Assembly (NCBI GenBank): GCA_028713595.1 | Contig: JAQTNZ010000230.1 | Location: 1-5,286 of the forward strand | Reading direction: 5' to 3' | Length of the DNA stretch: 5,286 nt | Source of the DNA: Methylovulum sp. | GTDB lineage: Bacteria; Pseudomonadota; Gammaproteobacteria; Methylococcales; Methylomonadaceae | In this document: positions 1-5,286 of the stretch, in pieces | Position numbering within the stretch: position 1 is the stretch's first letter | Layout of the letters: every line of letters starts with the position of its first letter | Notes under the pieces: generated by a model | Database searches by the model: none | What the model was told of the DNA's origin: nothing | The model's input: only the letters and a program-made list of their open reading frames with translations | Program-made: the position numbers and the translations under genes

Positions 1-185
1 CTGACCGGAACAGCTTGCTAGGTAAAGGTTCATTCGCCGTTCGCGCCGAAGCGTTGCGAAGCTTATTGCCTAAGGCAGCGCAAGCCCGTCTTAAGCCAAG
101 CAAAAAGCACCCAGCCAATCCGTCAATTGAAGAGTTATACGAAAAATTGCAGCCCGCTGTAGTTATGGTGGTGGTTGCCCGCTAA
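1..185 (+). CDS. C-terminal end of an unidentified protein (partial)
   Basis: An open frame enters from the left edge (first complete codon at position 3) and ends at TAA 183-185, giving 60 residues with no start in view. The segment is basic in the middle (a run rich in K, R, A and P around residues 24-41), then has a short acidic stretch (SIEELYEKL), and ends with a hydrophobic tail (PAVVMVVVAR). The rightward reading is supported by the terminator hairpin that begins 12 bases after the stop (16 bases to its GC core). I do not recognise the family. The piece FAVRAEALRSLL faintly recalls the FAIPAEAL-like stretch that follows the protease barrel in trypsin-like/HtrA peptidases, but this is too short to assign. 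It could also be a chance open frame, though its position next to a terminator argues that it is real. Confidence 0.55.
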   Translation, partial: DRNSLLGKGSFAVRAEALRSLLPKAAQARLKPSKKHPANPSIEELYEKLQPAVVMVVVAR

Positions 186-193
186 ACGCCCAT

Positions 194-229
194 AAAAAAA
201 GCCGCACCCTTTGGGTGCGGCTTTCTTAG
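194..229. terminator. Bidirectional intrinsic terminator between convergent genes
   Basis: A perfect GC-rich 9-bp stem (201-209 paired with 213-221, loop TTT) is extended by three A-T pairs to 198-224. Read rightward it is followed by TTTCTT and would end the partial gene at the left edge. Read leftward it is followed by seven T residues (complement of 194-200) and lies 26 bases past the nucleotidase stop. The leftward T-tract is the stronger of the two. One hairpin serving two convergent genes is a common economy. Confidence 0.9.
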
Positions 230-250
230 TGTACTATTGACAATGAACGC

Positions 251-2158
251 TTATGGCAGTTTGACTACACGCGGTGTGTGCAACAAGGCTGCGCTAGGAT
301 CATAGGCGACATTAGGGGCTTTAAATTGCGCCAAATAAGCGACGGTCGCATCAATATCCTGCGCCCCGCCCAAACGGCTAGTACCCGCTTTAAATACTGC
401 AAAACCATCGCCGCCTGTCGCCATAAAGCTGTTGACCGTTACGCGATAGGTTTGGGTTGGGTTAAGCACCACGCCGGCGCTGACGATTTGATCGACATTG
501 GTGATCGTGCCTAAGCTGTCATAAGTCGTTAAGCTCACGTCTTGGATTTTGCTACAGTTTGCCCCCGTAGCGCTCCAAGAAAACTTAAAGCCATTAGACG
601 GCTGCATGATACGTTGCTGTATTTGGGCGTTGGTGCCGCTAGGCAATGCACAGTTGCTACCTGGAAATTGCATTTCCAGAACGTCTTTCAACTGTTGGGC
701 GGTAACGGTGACAGTAACCAAATTGTTGCCGAACGGCTGCACAGTAAACGCATCGCCATAGGTCAAGTTATAAGGATAGACCGCTGGAATCGCTTTGCTG
801 GCATAATCGGCACGCACACCGCCGGAGTTGGTGAAGGCAATTTGGGCGCCACCGAATTTGCTAGGCGAAGTGGCCGCCAACATGCCGTCGGCAATCAAAT
901 CCCCGGCCGGTTTTTCGCCAGTGCCGCCATTGGCGGTATCGTTATTCAATACCGGTGCGGTAATGGTCGCCACCACTTGGTTGGCAATCGGTGAAATATT
1001 GGTGGCGTAAGCGTCAACGATGCTCTTAATATCGGCATTGGGGGTGATGCTAACATTGCTGCGGTCAACTACCGTGTTGTTGAAAGACGCACCAATAACG
1101 TCACGGCTTTTGGTGTCAACCGTCAAATCAACAGTTGTCAATACCCGACCGTAGTTACCGCCTTGGGTGACAGGAATGTTACGGCCTGTGCTGTTCGGCA
1201 ATTGGCAGGTATAGCCGGTATGGGTATGGCCTGAGATCACCAAATCCACGGCATCATCCAAGCCTTGGACAATACTGCGTAAAGGTTCCAATGCCGTTGC
1301 ATCCGCCGAGCCGTTAGAAGCCAATGAACAGTCGTTGATATAGTTAGGGCCGGTCGAGCCTTGGAAGCCACCTTGGTGGATCAGCACCACAATACTTTCA
1401 ATACCTTTGGCGCGTAATTCAGGAATCAGCGCGTTGACCGTTTGCACTTCGTCTTTGAATGTCAGCCCAGCCACGCCGGTCGGAGTGACAATGCTAGGCG
1501 TGTCCTTCAAGGTCATACCGATAAACGCCACTTTCACTTTGCCCATCAATTTCTTTAAGGGGGCATCAAATGCTTTGACACCGTAAGCGGGAAACAGGGT
1601 TTTTCCGGAGGCTCTGGTGACGTTGGCGGACAAATATTTGAATTTGGCACCTTCAAAAGGATAGGCGACCGGCACTGGCGTAGCGGTCGATGTCGCACCC
1701 AAACAAGTGTCCACACCCACTACGCCAGTGGGATAACAGCCACCGTGTTGTTTGCGCAGGACTTCGATTTGACCATAATCAAATTCATGGTTGCCCACGG
1801 CATTAAATTCCAGACCCAACAGGTTCATGGTTTCGATAGCAGGCTCATCATGGAAAGCGCCGGAAATCAGCGGGCTAGCCCCTGTCAAATCGCCCGCAGA
1901 AACGACGACATTGTTAGGGTAGCCATTTTTCAGATAATCGACATAACCCGCCAAATAATCAACACCGCCGGATGGCTTGGAGATTGTTGCCGTACCTGAG
2001 CCGCCTGGCTGGATGCCGAAGTTGCCCGGCGATTGCAAATTGCCGTGGAAATCGTTAAAAGCGATGATCCGCACGGTCGTGCTGGTGGCGGCAAACGCGC
2101 TGGCGGATGTTGCAGCCAATGCGCAACATAAGGCTAATTTTTTGATTTTAAATGACAT
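251..2158 (-). CDS. Secreted bifunctional metallophosphatase/5'-nucleotidase (UshA-like)
   Basis: A 635-residue exported enzyme of the 5'-nucleotidase family, expected to release phosphate from nucleotides (and possibly nucleotide sugars) in the periplasm or outside the cell. Residues 1-23 form a Sec signal peptide (KIKK, hydrophobic core, ASAFA, then ATST). The N-terminal calcineurin-like metal domain shows all expected motifs: D36 and H38 in NDFHGN, D90 in SAGD, N123-H124 plus D127 in GNHEFD, H261 in LIHQGG, and H311/H313 in SGHTHTGY. The C-terminal substrate domain has NSGGVRADY (444-452), QPFGNNL (474-480) and NSFMATGGDGF (576-586), which contain the likely base-stacking and phosphate-binding residues. 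Mature-part cysteines are C141, C152, C278, C318, C503 and C535, an even number spaced as if in three disulfides. The start is supported by the signal peptide and a good ribosome binding site. Length is somewhat above the roughly 550 residues of UshA. Family assignment is firm; substrate specificity is not determined. Confidence 0.95.
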   Translation of the reverse strand: MSFKIKKLALCCALAATSASAFAATSTTVRIIAFNDFHGNLQSPGNFGIQPGGSGTATISKPSGGVDYLAGYVDYLKNGYPNNVVVSAGDLTGASPLISGAFHDEPAIETMNLLGLEFNAVGNHEFDYGQIEVLRKQHGGCYPTGVVGVDTCLGATSTATPVPVAYPFEGAKFKYLSANVTRASGKTLFPAYGVKAFDAPLKKLMGKVKVAFIGMTLKDTPSIVTPTGVAGLTFKDEVQTVNALIPELRAKGIESIVVLIHQGGFQGSTGPNYINDCSLASNGSADATALEPLRSIVQGLDDAVDLVISGHTHTGYTCQLPNSTGRNIPVTQGGNYGRVLTTVDLTVDTKSRDVIGASFNNTVVDRSNVSITPNADIKSIVDAYATNISPIANQVVATITAPVLNNDTANGGTGEKPAGDLIADGMLAATSPSKFGGAQIAFTNSGGVRADYASKAIPAVYPYNLTYGDAFTVQPFGNNLVTVTVTAQQLKDVLEMQFPGSNCALPSGTNAQIQQRIMQPSNGFKFSWSATGANCSKIQDVSLTTYDSLGTITNVDQIVSAGVVLNPTQTYRVTVNSFMATGGDGFAVFKAGTSRLGGAQDIDATVAYLAQFKAPNVAYDPSAALLHTPRVVKLP

Positions 2159-2165
2159 CGGTAGA

Positions 2166-2172
2166 CCCCCTT
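2166..2172 (-). promoter_or_regulatory. Ribosome binding site of the nucleotidase gene
   Basis: On the minus strand AAGGGGG lies 7 bases upstream of the ATG at 2158-2156. It is the strongest purine block in the leader. It fixes this ATG as the start, in agreement with the signal peptide beginning directly there. Confidence 0.75.
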
Positions 2173-2228
2173 TAATAGTGGATTGGTTAATTTAACACTA
2201 GGCTTACTGCACTGTCTCACTGGGCTAG

Positions 2229-2260
2229 ATTAAAGTCATTTAAAATCAAAGATGTGTCAA
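2229..2260 (-). promoter_or_regulatory. Weak sigma-70 promoter candidate for the nucleotidase gene
   Basis: On the minus strand there is a perfect TTGACA (complement of 2255-2260). At 17 bases spacing the -10 hexamer would be the poor GACTTT (2232-2237). The better TTTAAT (2229-2234) sits 20 bases away, which is too far for a normal promoter. The stretch is AT-rich and about 70-100 bases upstream of the start codon, a plausible place for transcription to begin. No PhoB box with the usual 11-base repeat was found, although phosphate control would be plausible for such an enzyme. Confidence 0.3.
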
Positions 2261-2439
2261 TTTATCAACAAACGATTGCATTGAATGTCGTAAGGTTTTT
2301 CAATCGGTTGATTTTTTAAATGTCTTTTATCCAGTTCCAGAAGACAGTCGCTAAGTGTACGCAATTAAAATGACAAGATTACGAAGGTGGGAGTGTTGAG
2401 GGGAGATGTGGACAGAATTTCACAGTGATGGGAGATTAT

Positions 2440-2468
2440 AAAAAGTGCCTAGAGGATAGGTAATCCTC
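2440..2468 (-). terminator. Possible terminator of the rpoE-mucA-mucB operon
   Basis: Read leftward, a perfect 6-bp stem GAGGAT/ATCCTC (2463-2468 with 2452-2457, loop of five) is followed after 7 bases by TTTTT (complement of 2440-2444). It lies about 125 bases past the mucB stop. The stem is short and the T-run is displaced from it, so this is a weak candidate. No better leftward terminator is visible in the gap. Confidence 0.35.
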
Positions 2469-2489
2469 AGGATAAATCAGGGCGGACAG

Positions 2490-2535
2490 ATTTTAGGTGT
2501 GCCTACAACCCCGGCCAACCTAAAATTATTGTTTT
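2490..2535 (+). repeat. Inverted repeat with T-run on the plus strand
   Basis: ATTTTAGGT (2490-2498) is perfectly complementary to ACCTAAAAT (2518-2526). A nested GCC/GGC pair (2501-2503 with 2513-2515) lies inside the 19-base loop. On the plus strand the arm is followed by TATTGTTTTT, giving it the look of a rightward intrinsic terminator. No rightward gene lies upstream to use it. On the minus strand no T-tract follows, so it would be only a stem-loop in the mucB 3' region. The stem is AT-rich and the function is unknown. Confidence 0.45.
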
Positions 2536-2591
2536 TGGTTAGCCGAGATTAGCCATGCGGGGAGGTTACTTTCTAGCTTGTCTTAAACCGT

Positions 2592-3587
2592 CTACTGTCC
2601 CCGCAGCTGCACATGGTCGGCAATAAACTGGATGGTTTCAGAGGGCACTTCGCCCATGACCGTCACTTGATAATCGCCTTGGGTGTGGCTGAAAAAATTG
2701 ATGGCATCAATGGTTTGTACGCCACTATTGATGGGCGGCTGCGCCGGATTTTTAGGTTCCATATAAACGGACACCGAGGCCAGGCCATCGCTGAGCAACA
2801 AATGGTCAACGGGCTGTTCGGCATCGCGCATGGGTTTGCGCGAGAAAAACACTTCAGTGAAGCCTTTCGGGAGGGCGGTCAGGGCAAATGCGGCCTGTTT
2901 GGACGATTCGGCGGGGCTGTCAGGTAACAGGGAGGTGTTGCTAGGCTGTTTCATGGCAATAAAAGGCAGCACATCTTTGACTTCAAGTTCGGTAAACACC
3001 CGCTCTTCCAGTGTTCCCCCCGCCAGATCATAAACGACCACTTTAAGCGGCAAAAACCAGTGCCGGCTGACCCAGATTTTGTGGGCATACCTGAGTTTGT
3101 CCTTAGGGGTTAGGGCGACGATCAGGGTGGGCAACATGGCGATGTTTTCTTCACCTTGCACCTCAATGTCGTAGACGGCATCCAGTTGCCCCAAGTCACT
3201 TGGCATATCCAGCAGAAACGAGCGTTCAAAGGGGCGTTGCTCAACGATAAGCTTTTGGGTGGCCGTGTACAGGCAACTGACTTTGCCGGTTTCCCGCACC
3301 ACTTCGCGTAAAGGCGAGTTTAGCGACAGCAAATGCTCTTGCTCATGGCCTTTGTTGACGGCGTGAGAATAGCGCATCGGCTCTAGCTTGCCATCGCGCA
3401 AAAAGGCCACCGTGCCTTGGTAATTTAAGTTTTGCATGGCATTGACCATGCTTTTTAAAATGTACTTGCCATCTTGCAATAAGGTTGCAGGGCGGTTGTC
3501 CGAATCGGGGAGTGGCGGGGTTTCTGCCCATGCAACAGCCGTCGGCAAAACAGGGAGGATAAGAAAAAACCACTTTACCGCAATCAT
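2592..3587 (-). CDS. mucB: Periplasmic sigma-E regulatory protein MucB/RseB
   Basis: A 331-residue exported protein of the MucB/RseB family. In characterised members it binds the periplasmic tail of the anti-sigma factor MucA/RseA, shields it from site-1 protease, and lets go when it senses mislocalised lipopolysaccharide or lipoprotein. Residues 1-21 are a signal peptide (hydrophobic core, then AWA before ETPP). The N-terminal LolA-like domain shows the family pattern LNYQGTVAFLRDG (54-66), a YSH (73-75), then EHLLSLNSPLREVVRETGKVSC (84-105). The smaller C-terminal domain starts near residue 232 and ends with VTVMGEVPSETIQFIADHV (308-326), another family signature. The start ATG overlaps the mucA stop by four bases (ATGA), and no Shine-Dalgarno sequence precedes it, so its translation probably depends on ribosomes finishing mucA. 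It is the last gene of the operon here. The synonym rseB applies equally. Confidence 0.93.
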   Translation of the reverse strand: MIAVKWFFLILPVLPTAVAWAETPPLPDSDNRPATLLQDGKYILKSMVNAMQNLNYQGTVAFLRDGKLEPMRYSHAVNKGHEQEHLLSLNSPLREVVRETGKVSCLYTATQKLIVEQRPFERSFLLDMPSDLGQLDAVYDIEVQGEENIAMLPTLIVALTPKDKLRYAHKIWVSRHWFLPLKVVVYDLAGGTLEERVFTELEVKDVLPFIAMKQPSNTSLLPDSPAESSKQAAFALTALPKGFTEVFFSRKPMRDAEQPVDHLLLSDGLASVSVYMEPKNPAQPPINSGVQTIDAINFFSHTQGDYQVTVMGEVPSETIQFIADHVQLRGQ

Positions 3588-4141
3588 TTTGGGTTATACG
3601 TCGTTACACGGGCCATGGACTTAAGGTTTTGATTATCGGCGTAGACGCTGCCGTTATGGGCTTGCAGATAATCGTTGATACGCGCATTTAAAGGCTGTTC
3701 GTTAGTGTCGGCCTTACGGGTCGTGACGGGGGAATGGGGTAAGGCTTGAGGGGTTTGTTGTTGGGCGACTTGTAGCGAGGCGGGGGCGGGGGTGTTGGGT
3801 GATTTACTATCTAGCTGGGGTAGCCAGCGGACGGCGACCACCGACACTACGGCCACGGAAGCCGCCAAGGCTAGCCATGCGTAGTTGCGTTTGACCGGTT
3901 TGTTGCGCGGCAGCAAGTAAACAGGTTCCGCTTCCAGCCGTGCGGCTATCTGGGCTGAGAAATCAGGGCGCAAAGAAACGAACTGCTCAGTTTTTAGGGC
4001 ATGGCTGATGGCGGCATAGCGATCCCATTTCTGTGCCAAATCCGCATCGGAACGCAGCTTCGCCAATAAGGCCAAGGCTTCATCATAAGGCAGTTCATTG
4101 TCAAAAAGTTGGGAAGTTTTCTGATTTAACTGGTCGTTCAT
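3584..4141 (-). CDS. mucA: Anti-sigma-E factor MucA/RseA
   Basis: A 185-residue single-pass inner-membrane protein that sequesters the sigma factor encoded just upstream. The cytoplasmic N-terminal part (1-85) has the anti-sigma pattern SQLFDNELPYDEALALLAKL (10-29) followed by a W-x-x-Y segment (KWDRYAAISHAL, 38-49). One transmembrane helix runs from about 87 to 107 (YAWLALAASVAVVSVVAVRWL), positive on its cytoplasmic side (RNKPVKR). The periplasmic part is a P/Q/T-rich linker and a tail (LNARINDYLQAHNG, 151-164) resembling the MucB-binding end of MucA. I chose the ATG at 4141-4139, not the TTG codon directly before it. The ATG shares one base with the rpoE stop (TGATG) and lies 6 bases from a GGTGA ribosome binding site, whereas the TTG would be only 3 bases away. 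In related proteins stress causes stepwise cleavage by DegS/AlgW and RseP; I cannot place the cleavage sites. The synonym rseA applies equally. Confidence 0.92.
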   Translation of the reverse strand: MNDQLNQKTSQLFDNELPYDEALALLAKLRSDADLAQKWDRYAAISHALKTEQFVSLRPDFSAQIAARLEAEPVYLLPRNKPVKRNYAWLALAASVAVVSVVAVRWLPQLDSKSPNTPAPASLQVAQQQTPQALPHSPVTTRKADTNEQPLNARINDYLQAHNGSVYADNQNLKSMARVTTYNPK

Positions 4142-4743
4142 CAAAAGTCACCGTGTGTGAGCAAAGGGTTTAATTTACTATCAATGGCTTCCCGCGCCCT
4201 AAAAATGCGCGAGCGAACCGTTCCGACTGGACATTCCATGGCTTCGGCAATTTCTTCATAACTCATGCCTTCAAATTCGCGCAACATGATGGCGGTGCGC
4301 ATTTCTTCGGGCAAGTGGTCAATTGCCGCCCTGATAGCCTTGATGATTTCTTCATTCAATAACAGTCTTTCAGGGGTATCGGCACCTTGCAGCTGAGGGG
4401 CGTTTTCAATCGCTTCCGCATCTTGGATGTCGACTTCATATTGGGAGCTGCGCCGTGAGCGCGACACCAGATAATTTTTGGCGGTGTTGATGGCAATGCG
4501 GTACAACCAAGTGTAAAACGTGGATTCGCCGCGAAAACTGCCAATGGCGCGATAGGCTTTAATGAACGCCTCTTGGGCGACATCTTGTGCTTCACTGGGA
4601 TCTTTTAGGTAACGGTTAACCAACTGGACGATCTTATGCTGGTACTTGATGACCAACAAATCGTAAGCTTTTTTATCGCCCTGTTGCACACGCGCCACAA
4701 GATCTTCATCGAGATGTTCGCTAGTCCTCTTTTGACTGTTCAC
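4141..4743 (-). CDS. rpoE: RNA polymerase sigma factor RpoE/AlgU (ECF, envelope stress)
   Basis: A 200-residue group IV (ECF) sigma factor of the RpoE/AlgU type, directing RNA polymerase to envelope-stress genes. Region 2 spans about residues 22-95. It includes the strongly conserved DLLVIKYQHKIVQLVNRYL (28-46) and, across the -10-binding part, DVAQEAFIKAYRAIGSFRGE (54-73) plus STFYTWLYRIAINTAKNYL. Region 4 spans about 130-190, with LPEEMRTAIMLREFEGMSYEEIAEAM and the helix-turn-helix through VGTVRSRIFRAREAI (173-187), which reads the -35 element. The start is a GTG at 4743-4741, 5 bases after AAAGAG. No in-frame ATG lies near it, and the reading frame begins about six residues before the usual family start. 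The next genes encode its anti-sigma factor and that protein's partner, which fixes the identity. The synonym algU applies equally. Confidence 0.96.
   Translation of the reverse strand: MNSQKRTSEHLDEDLVARVQQGDKKAYDLLVIKYQHKIVQLVNRYLKDPSEAQDVAQEAFIKAYRAIGSFRGESTFYTWLYRIAINTAKNYLVSRSRRSSQYEVDIQDAEAIENAPQLQGADTPERLLLNEEIIKAIRAAIDHLPEEMRTAIMLREFEGMSYEEIAEAMECPVGTVRSRIFRAREAIDSKLNPLLTHGDF
4148..4152 (-). promoter_or_regulatory. Ribosome binding site of mucA inside the end of rpoE
   Basis: GGTGA on the minus strand, part of the last rpoE codons, lies 6 bases upstream of the mucA ATG (4141-4139). This decides the mucA start in favour of ATG over the adjacent TTG. It also means mucA can be translated by ribosomes just ending rpoE. 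Confidence 0.65.
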
Positions 4744-4762
4744 TACTGCTCTTTATATTAGG

Positions 4763-4789
4763 TAGACAGGATTAAACTGAATAAGTTCT
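4763..4789 (-). promoter_or_regulatory. Sigma-E autoregulatory promoter of rpoE-mucA-mucB
   Basis: On the minus strand AGAACTT (complement of 4783-4789) is followed after 16 bases by TCTA (complement of 4763-4766). The known RpoE/AlgU consensus is GGAACTT, about 16 bases, TCTRA, so the -35 element differs at one base and spacing is right. Transcription would start around 4756, leaving a leader of only about a dozen bases that still includes AAAGAG. This predicts positive feedback of RpoE on its own operon, as in E. coli and P. aeruginosa. Confidence 0.75.
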
Positions 4790-4799
4790 TTTGTGACAA
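4771..4799 (-). promoter_or_regulatory. Sigma-70 promoter of the rpoE operon
   Basis: On the minus strand TTGTCA (complement of 4794-4799) and TTTAAT (complement of 4771-4776) are separated by exactly 17 bases. This is a good housekeeping promoter overlapping the sigma-E one. It would supply basal RpoE. Because the two sites overlap, the two polymerase forms could not occupy them together. Confidence 0.55.
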
Positions 4800-4801
4800 A
4801 A

Positions 4802-4831
4802 TTGTGTTATCACTTTAAAAAGCGGTATTAT
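4802..4831 (+). promoter_or_regulatory. Sigma-70 promoter candidate for nadB
   Basis: A good -10 hexamer, TATTAT (4826-4831), lies 18 bases after a mediocre -35, TTGTGT (4802-4807). Transcription would begin near 4838, giving a leader of about 55 bases. The -35 side lies only a few bases from the divergent rpoE -35 (4794-4799), so the two directions may compete for polymerase. Confidence 0.5.
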
Positions 4832-4893
4832 CGCCAATCTGCGTTAACTAAGCCACTTTCATAAGCTGGCTGCCCATACCTTTTGTTACTTTT

Positions 4894-5286
4894 ATGCCTT
4901 ATTCAAGTCGTTATGATGTTTTAATTATCGGCAGTGGCGGCGCTGGCCTCAGTTTGGCGCTGAAACTGGCCGGCCACGGCACCCAAGTCGCCGTATTGTC
5001 GAAGTTTGCCTTGACCGCTGGCAGCACCTATTATGCCCAAGGCGGCATTTCCGCCGTGTTCGATGCCGAGGATTCTATCGAGTCGCATATCGAAGACACG
5101 CTGGATGCAGGCGCCGGCCTGTGCAACCCGGACATCGTCCGGCTCACCGTCACCCATGGGAAAAGTTCCATCGAATGGCTACGCCGCCAAGGGGTCGCCT
5201 TTACCGAAGACGTAACCCCCACCGGTGAAAAAGTCCTGCACCTTAACCGCGAAGGCGGGCATTCGCACCGCCGCATTGTCCATACC
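4894..5286 (+). CDS. nadB: L-aspartate oxidase NadB, N-terminal part (cut by window edge)
   Basis: The first 131 codons of L-aspartate oxidase, the FAD enzyme that turns L-aspartate into iminoaspartate. NadA then converts iminoaspartate to quinolinate in de novo NAD synthesis. The protein is cytoplasmic. The dinucleotide-binding motif GSGGAG sits at residues 13-18 after the strand YDVLII. The family stretches LSKFALTAGSTYYAQGGISAVF (35-56), DSIESHIEDTLDAGAGLC (60-77) and REGGHSHRRIVH (119-130) match NadB closely, and the last contains the conserved E120 and H/R residues of the active-site region. It resembles fumarate reductase/SdhA flavoproteins, but the AQGGI and EGGHSHRRI combination favours NadB. 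The frame is intact to the last base of the window; a full enzyme is about 530-540 residues. The ATG at 4894 places the FAD motif at the usual distance; no clear Shine-Dalgarno precedes it (T-rich leader). Divergence from rpoE is conserved in Escherichia and Pseudomonas. Confidence 0.95.
   Translation, partial: MPYSSRYDVLIIGSGGAGLSLALKLAGHGTQVAVLSKFALTAGSTYYAQGGISAVFDAEDSIESHIEDTLDAGAGLCNPDIVRLTVTHGKSSIEWLRRQGVAFTEDVTPTGEKVLHLNREGGHSHRRIVHT

Larger units (their letters stand above)
2159..2591. other. 433-base intergenic region without a credible gene
   Basis: This gap separates the end of mucB from the start of the nucleotidase gene. All open frames with ATG starts that I could trace on both strands are very short (for example 17 codons from the ATG at 2319) and lack ribosome binding sites. 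It contains the nucleotidase leader and promoter candidate on the right-to-left strand, a small hairpin at 2452-2468 and an inverted repeat at 2490-2526. No tRNA, IS end or tandem repeat is visible. rseC/mucC or degP/mucD, which often follow mucB in other gammaproteobacteria, are absent here. Confidence 0.7.

Noticed and set aside
278..1010. Several rightward open frames opposite the nucleotidase gene (278-514, 542-994, 828-1010)
   Set aside because: They lie antisense to a gene with complete catalytic motifs, have no recognisable domains or ribosome binding sites, and overlap each other. They are shadows of the coding pattern.
2255..2273. PhoB-box-like TTGATA/TTGACA pair upstream of the nucleotidase
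   Set aside because: The half-sites are 8 bases apart rather than the 11 needed for a Pho box.
2273..2306. CGATTG/CAATCG inverted repeat with a 22-base loop
   Set aside because: Only six base pairs with a long loop and no T-run; not distinguishable from chance.
2309..2340. Possible sigma-E promoter before the nucleotidase (GGAACTG on the minus strand)
   Set aside because: The nearest TCAA is about 20 bases away instead of about 16 and there is no TCTRA at the right spacing, so RpoE control of the nucleotidase is not supported.
2319..2372. 17-codon plus-strand frame in the intergenic gap
   Set aside because: Very short, no ribosome binding site, no recognisable pattern; expected by chance in AT-rich DNA.
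2613..3033. Rightward open frames opposite mucB
   Set aside because: They are antisense to a well-supported family member, have arginine/glycine-rich compositions typical of shadow frames, and show no start signals.
4356..4595. 79-codon leftward frame inside rpoE
   Set aside because: It is an alternative frame of the sigma factor gene, with no family resemblance and no ribosome binding site.
5031..5276. Leftward open frames opposite nadB
   Set aside because: nadB on the plus strand carries clear FAD-binding and L-aspartate oxidase motifs through this stretch; the opposite frames have none.

Overview
The window looks like ordinary gammaproteobacterial chromosome. The main clue is the arrangement rpoE(algU)-mucA(rseA)-mucB(rseB) transcribed leftward with nadB divergent from it, a neighbourhood known from Escherichia and Pseudomonas. 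Base composition is balanced. I cannot name the genus from sequence alone. The absence of rseC/mucC and degP/mucD next to mucB argues against a close Escherichia or Pseudomonas relative; a methylotrophic lineage such as Methylococcales is only a guess.

Layout, left to right. Positions 1-185 hold the last 60 codons of a rightward gene I do not recognise. It converges on a leftward gene (251-2158) for a secreted two-domain 5'-nucleotidase/metallophosphatase, and a strong bidirectional hairpin terminator lies between them. Positions 2159-2591 are a 433-base gap with no credible gene. It contains the nucleotidase leader, a weak promoter candidate and two inverted repeats. Positions 2592-4743 carry the leftward envelope-stress operon: the extracytoplasmic sigma factor RpoE/AlgU, its membrane anti-sigma factor MucA/RseA and the periplasmic regulator MucB/RseB. 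Both junctions overlap, by 1 and 4 bases. A 150-base divergent control region (4744-4893) follows, then the first 131 codons of nadB (L-aspartate oxidase), cut off by the window edge.

How the parts work together: from family knowledge, MucA holds RpoE at the inner membrane and MucB protects MucA from proteolysis, until envelope stress releases the sigma factor. The sequence shows a close match to a sigma-E promoter directly upstream of rpoE, overlapping a good sigma-70 promoter. This predicts basal expression plus positive autoregulation. nadB (first step of NAD synthesis) and the nucleotidase are neighbours rather than evident members of this circuit. I found no mobile element, CRISPR array, tRNA or rRNA, and no convincing undescribed system.
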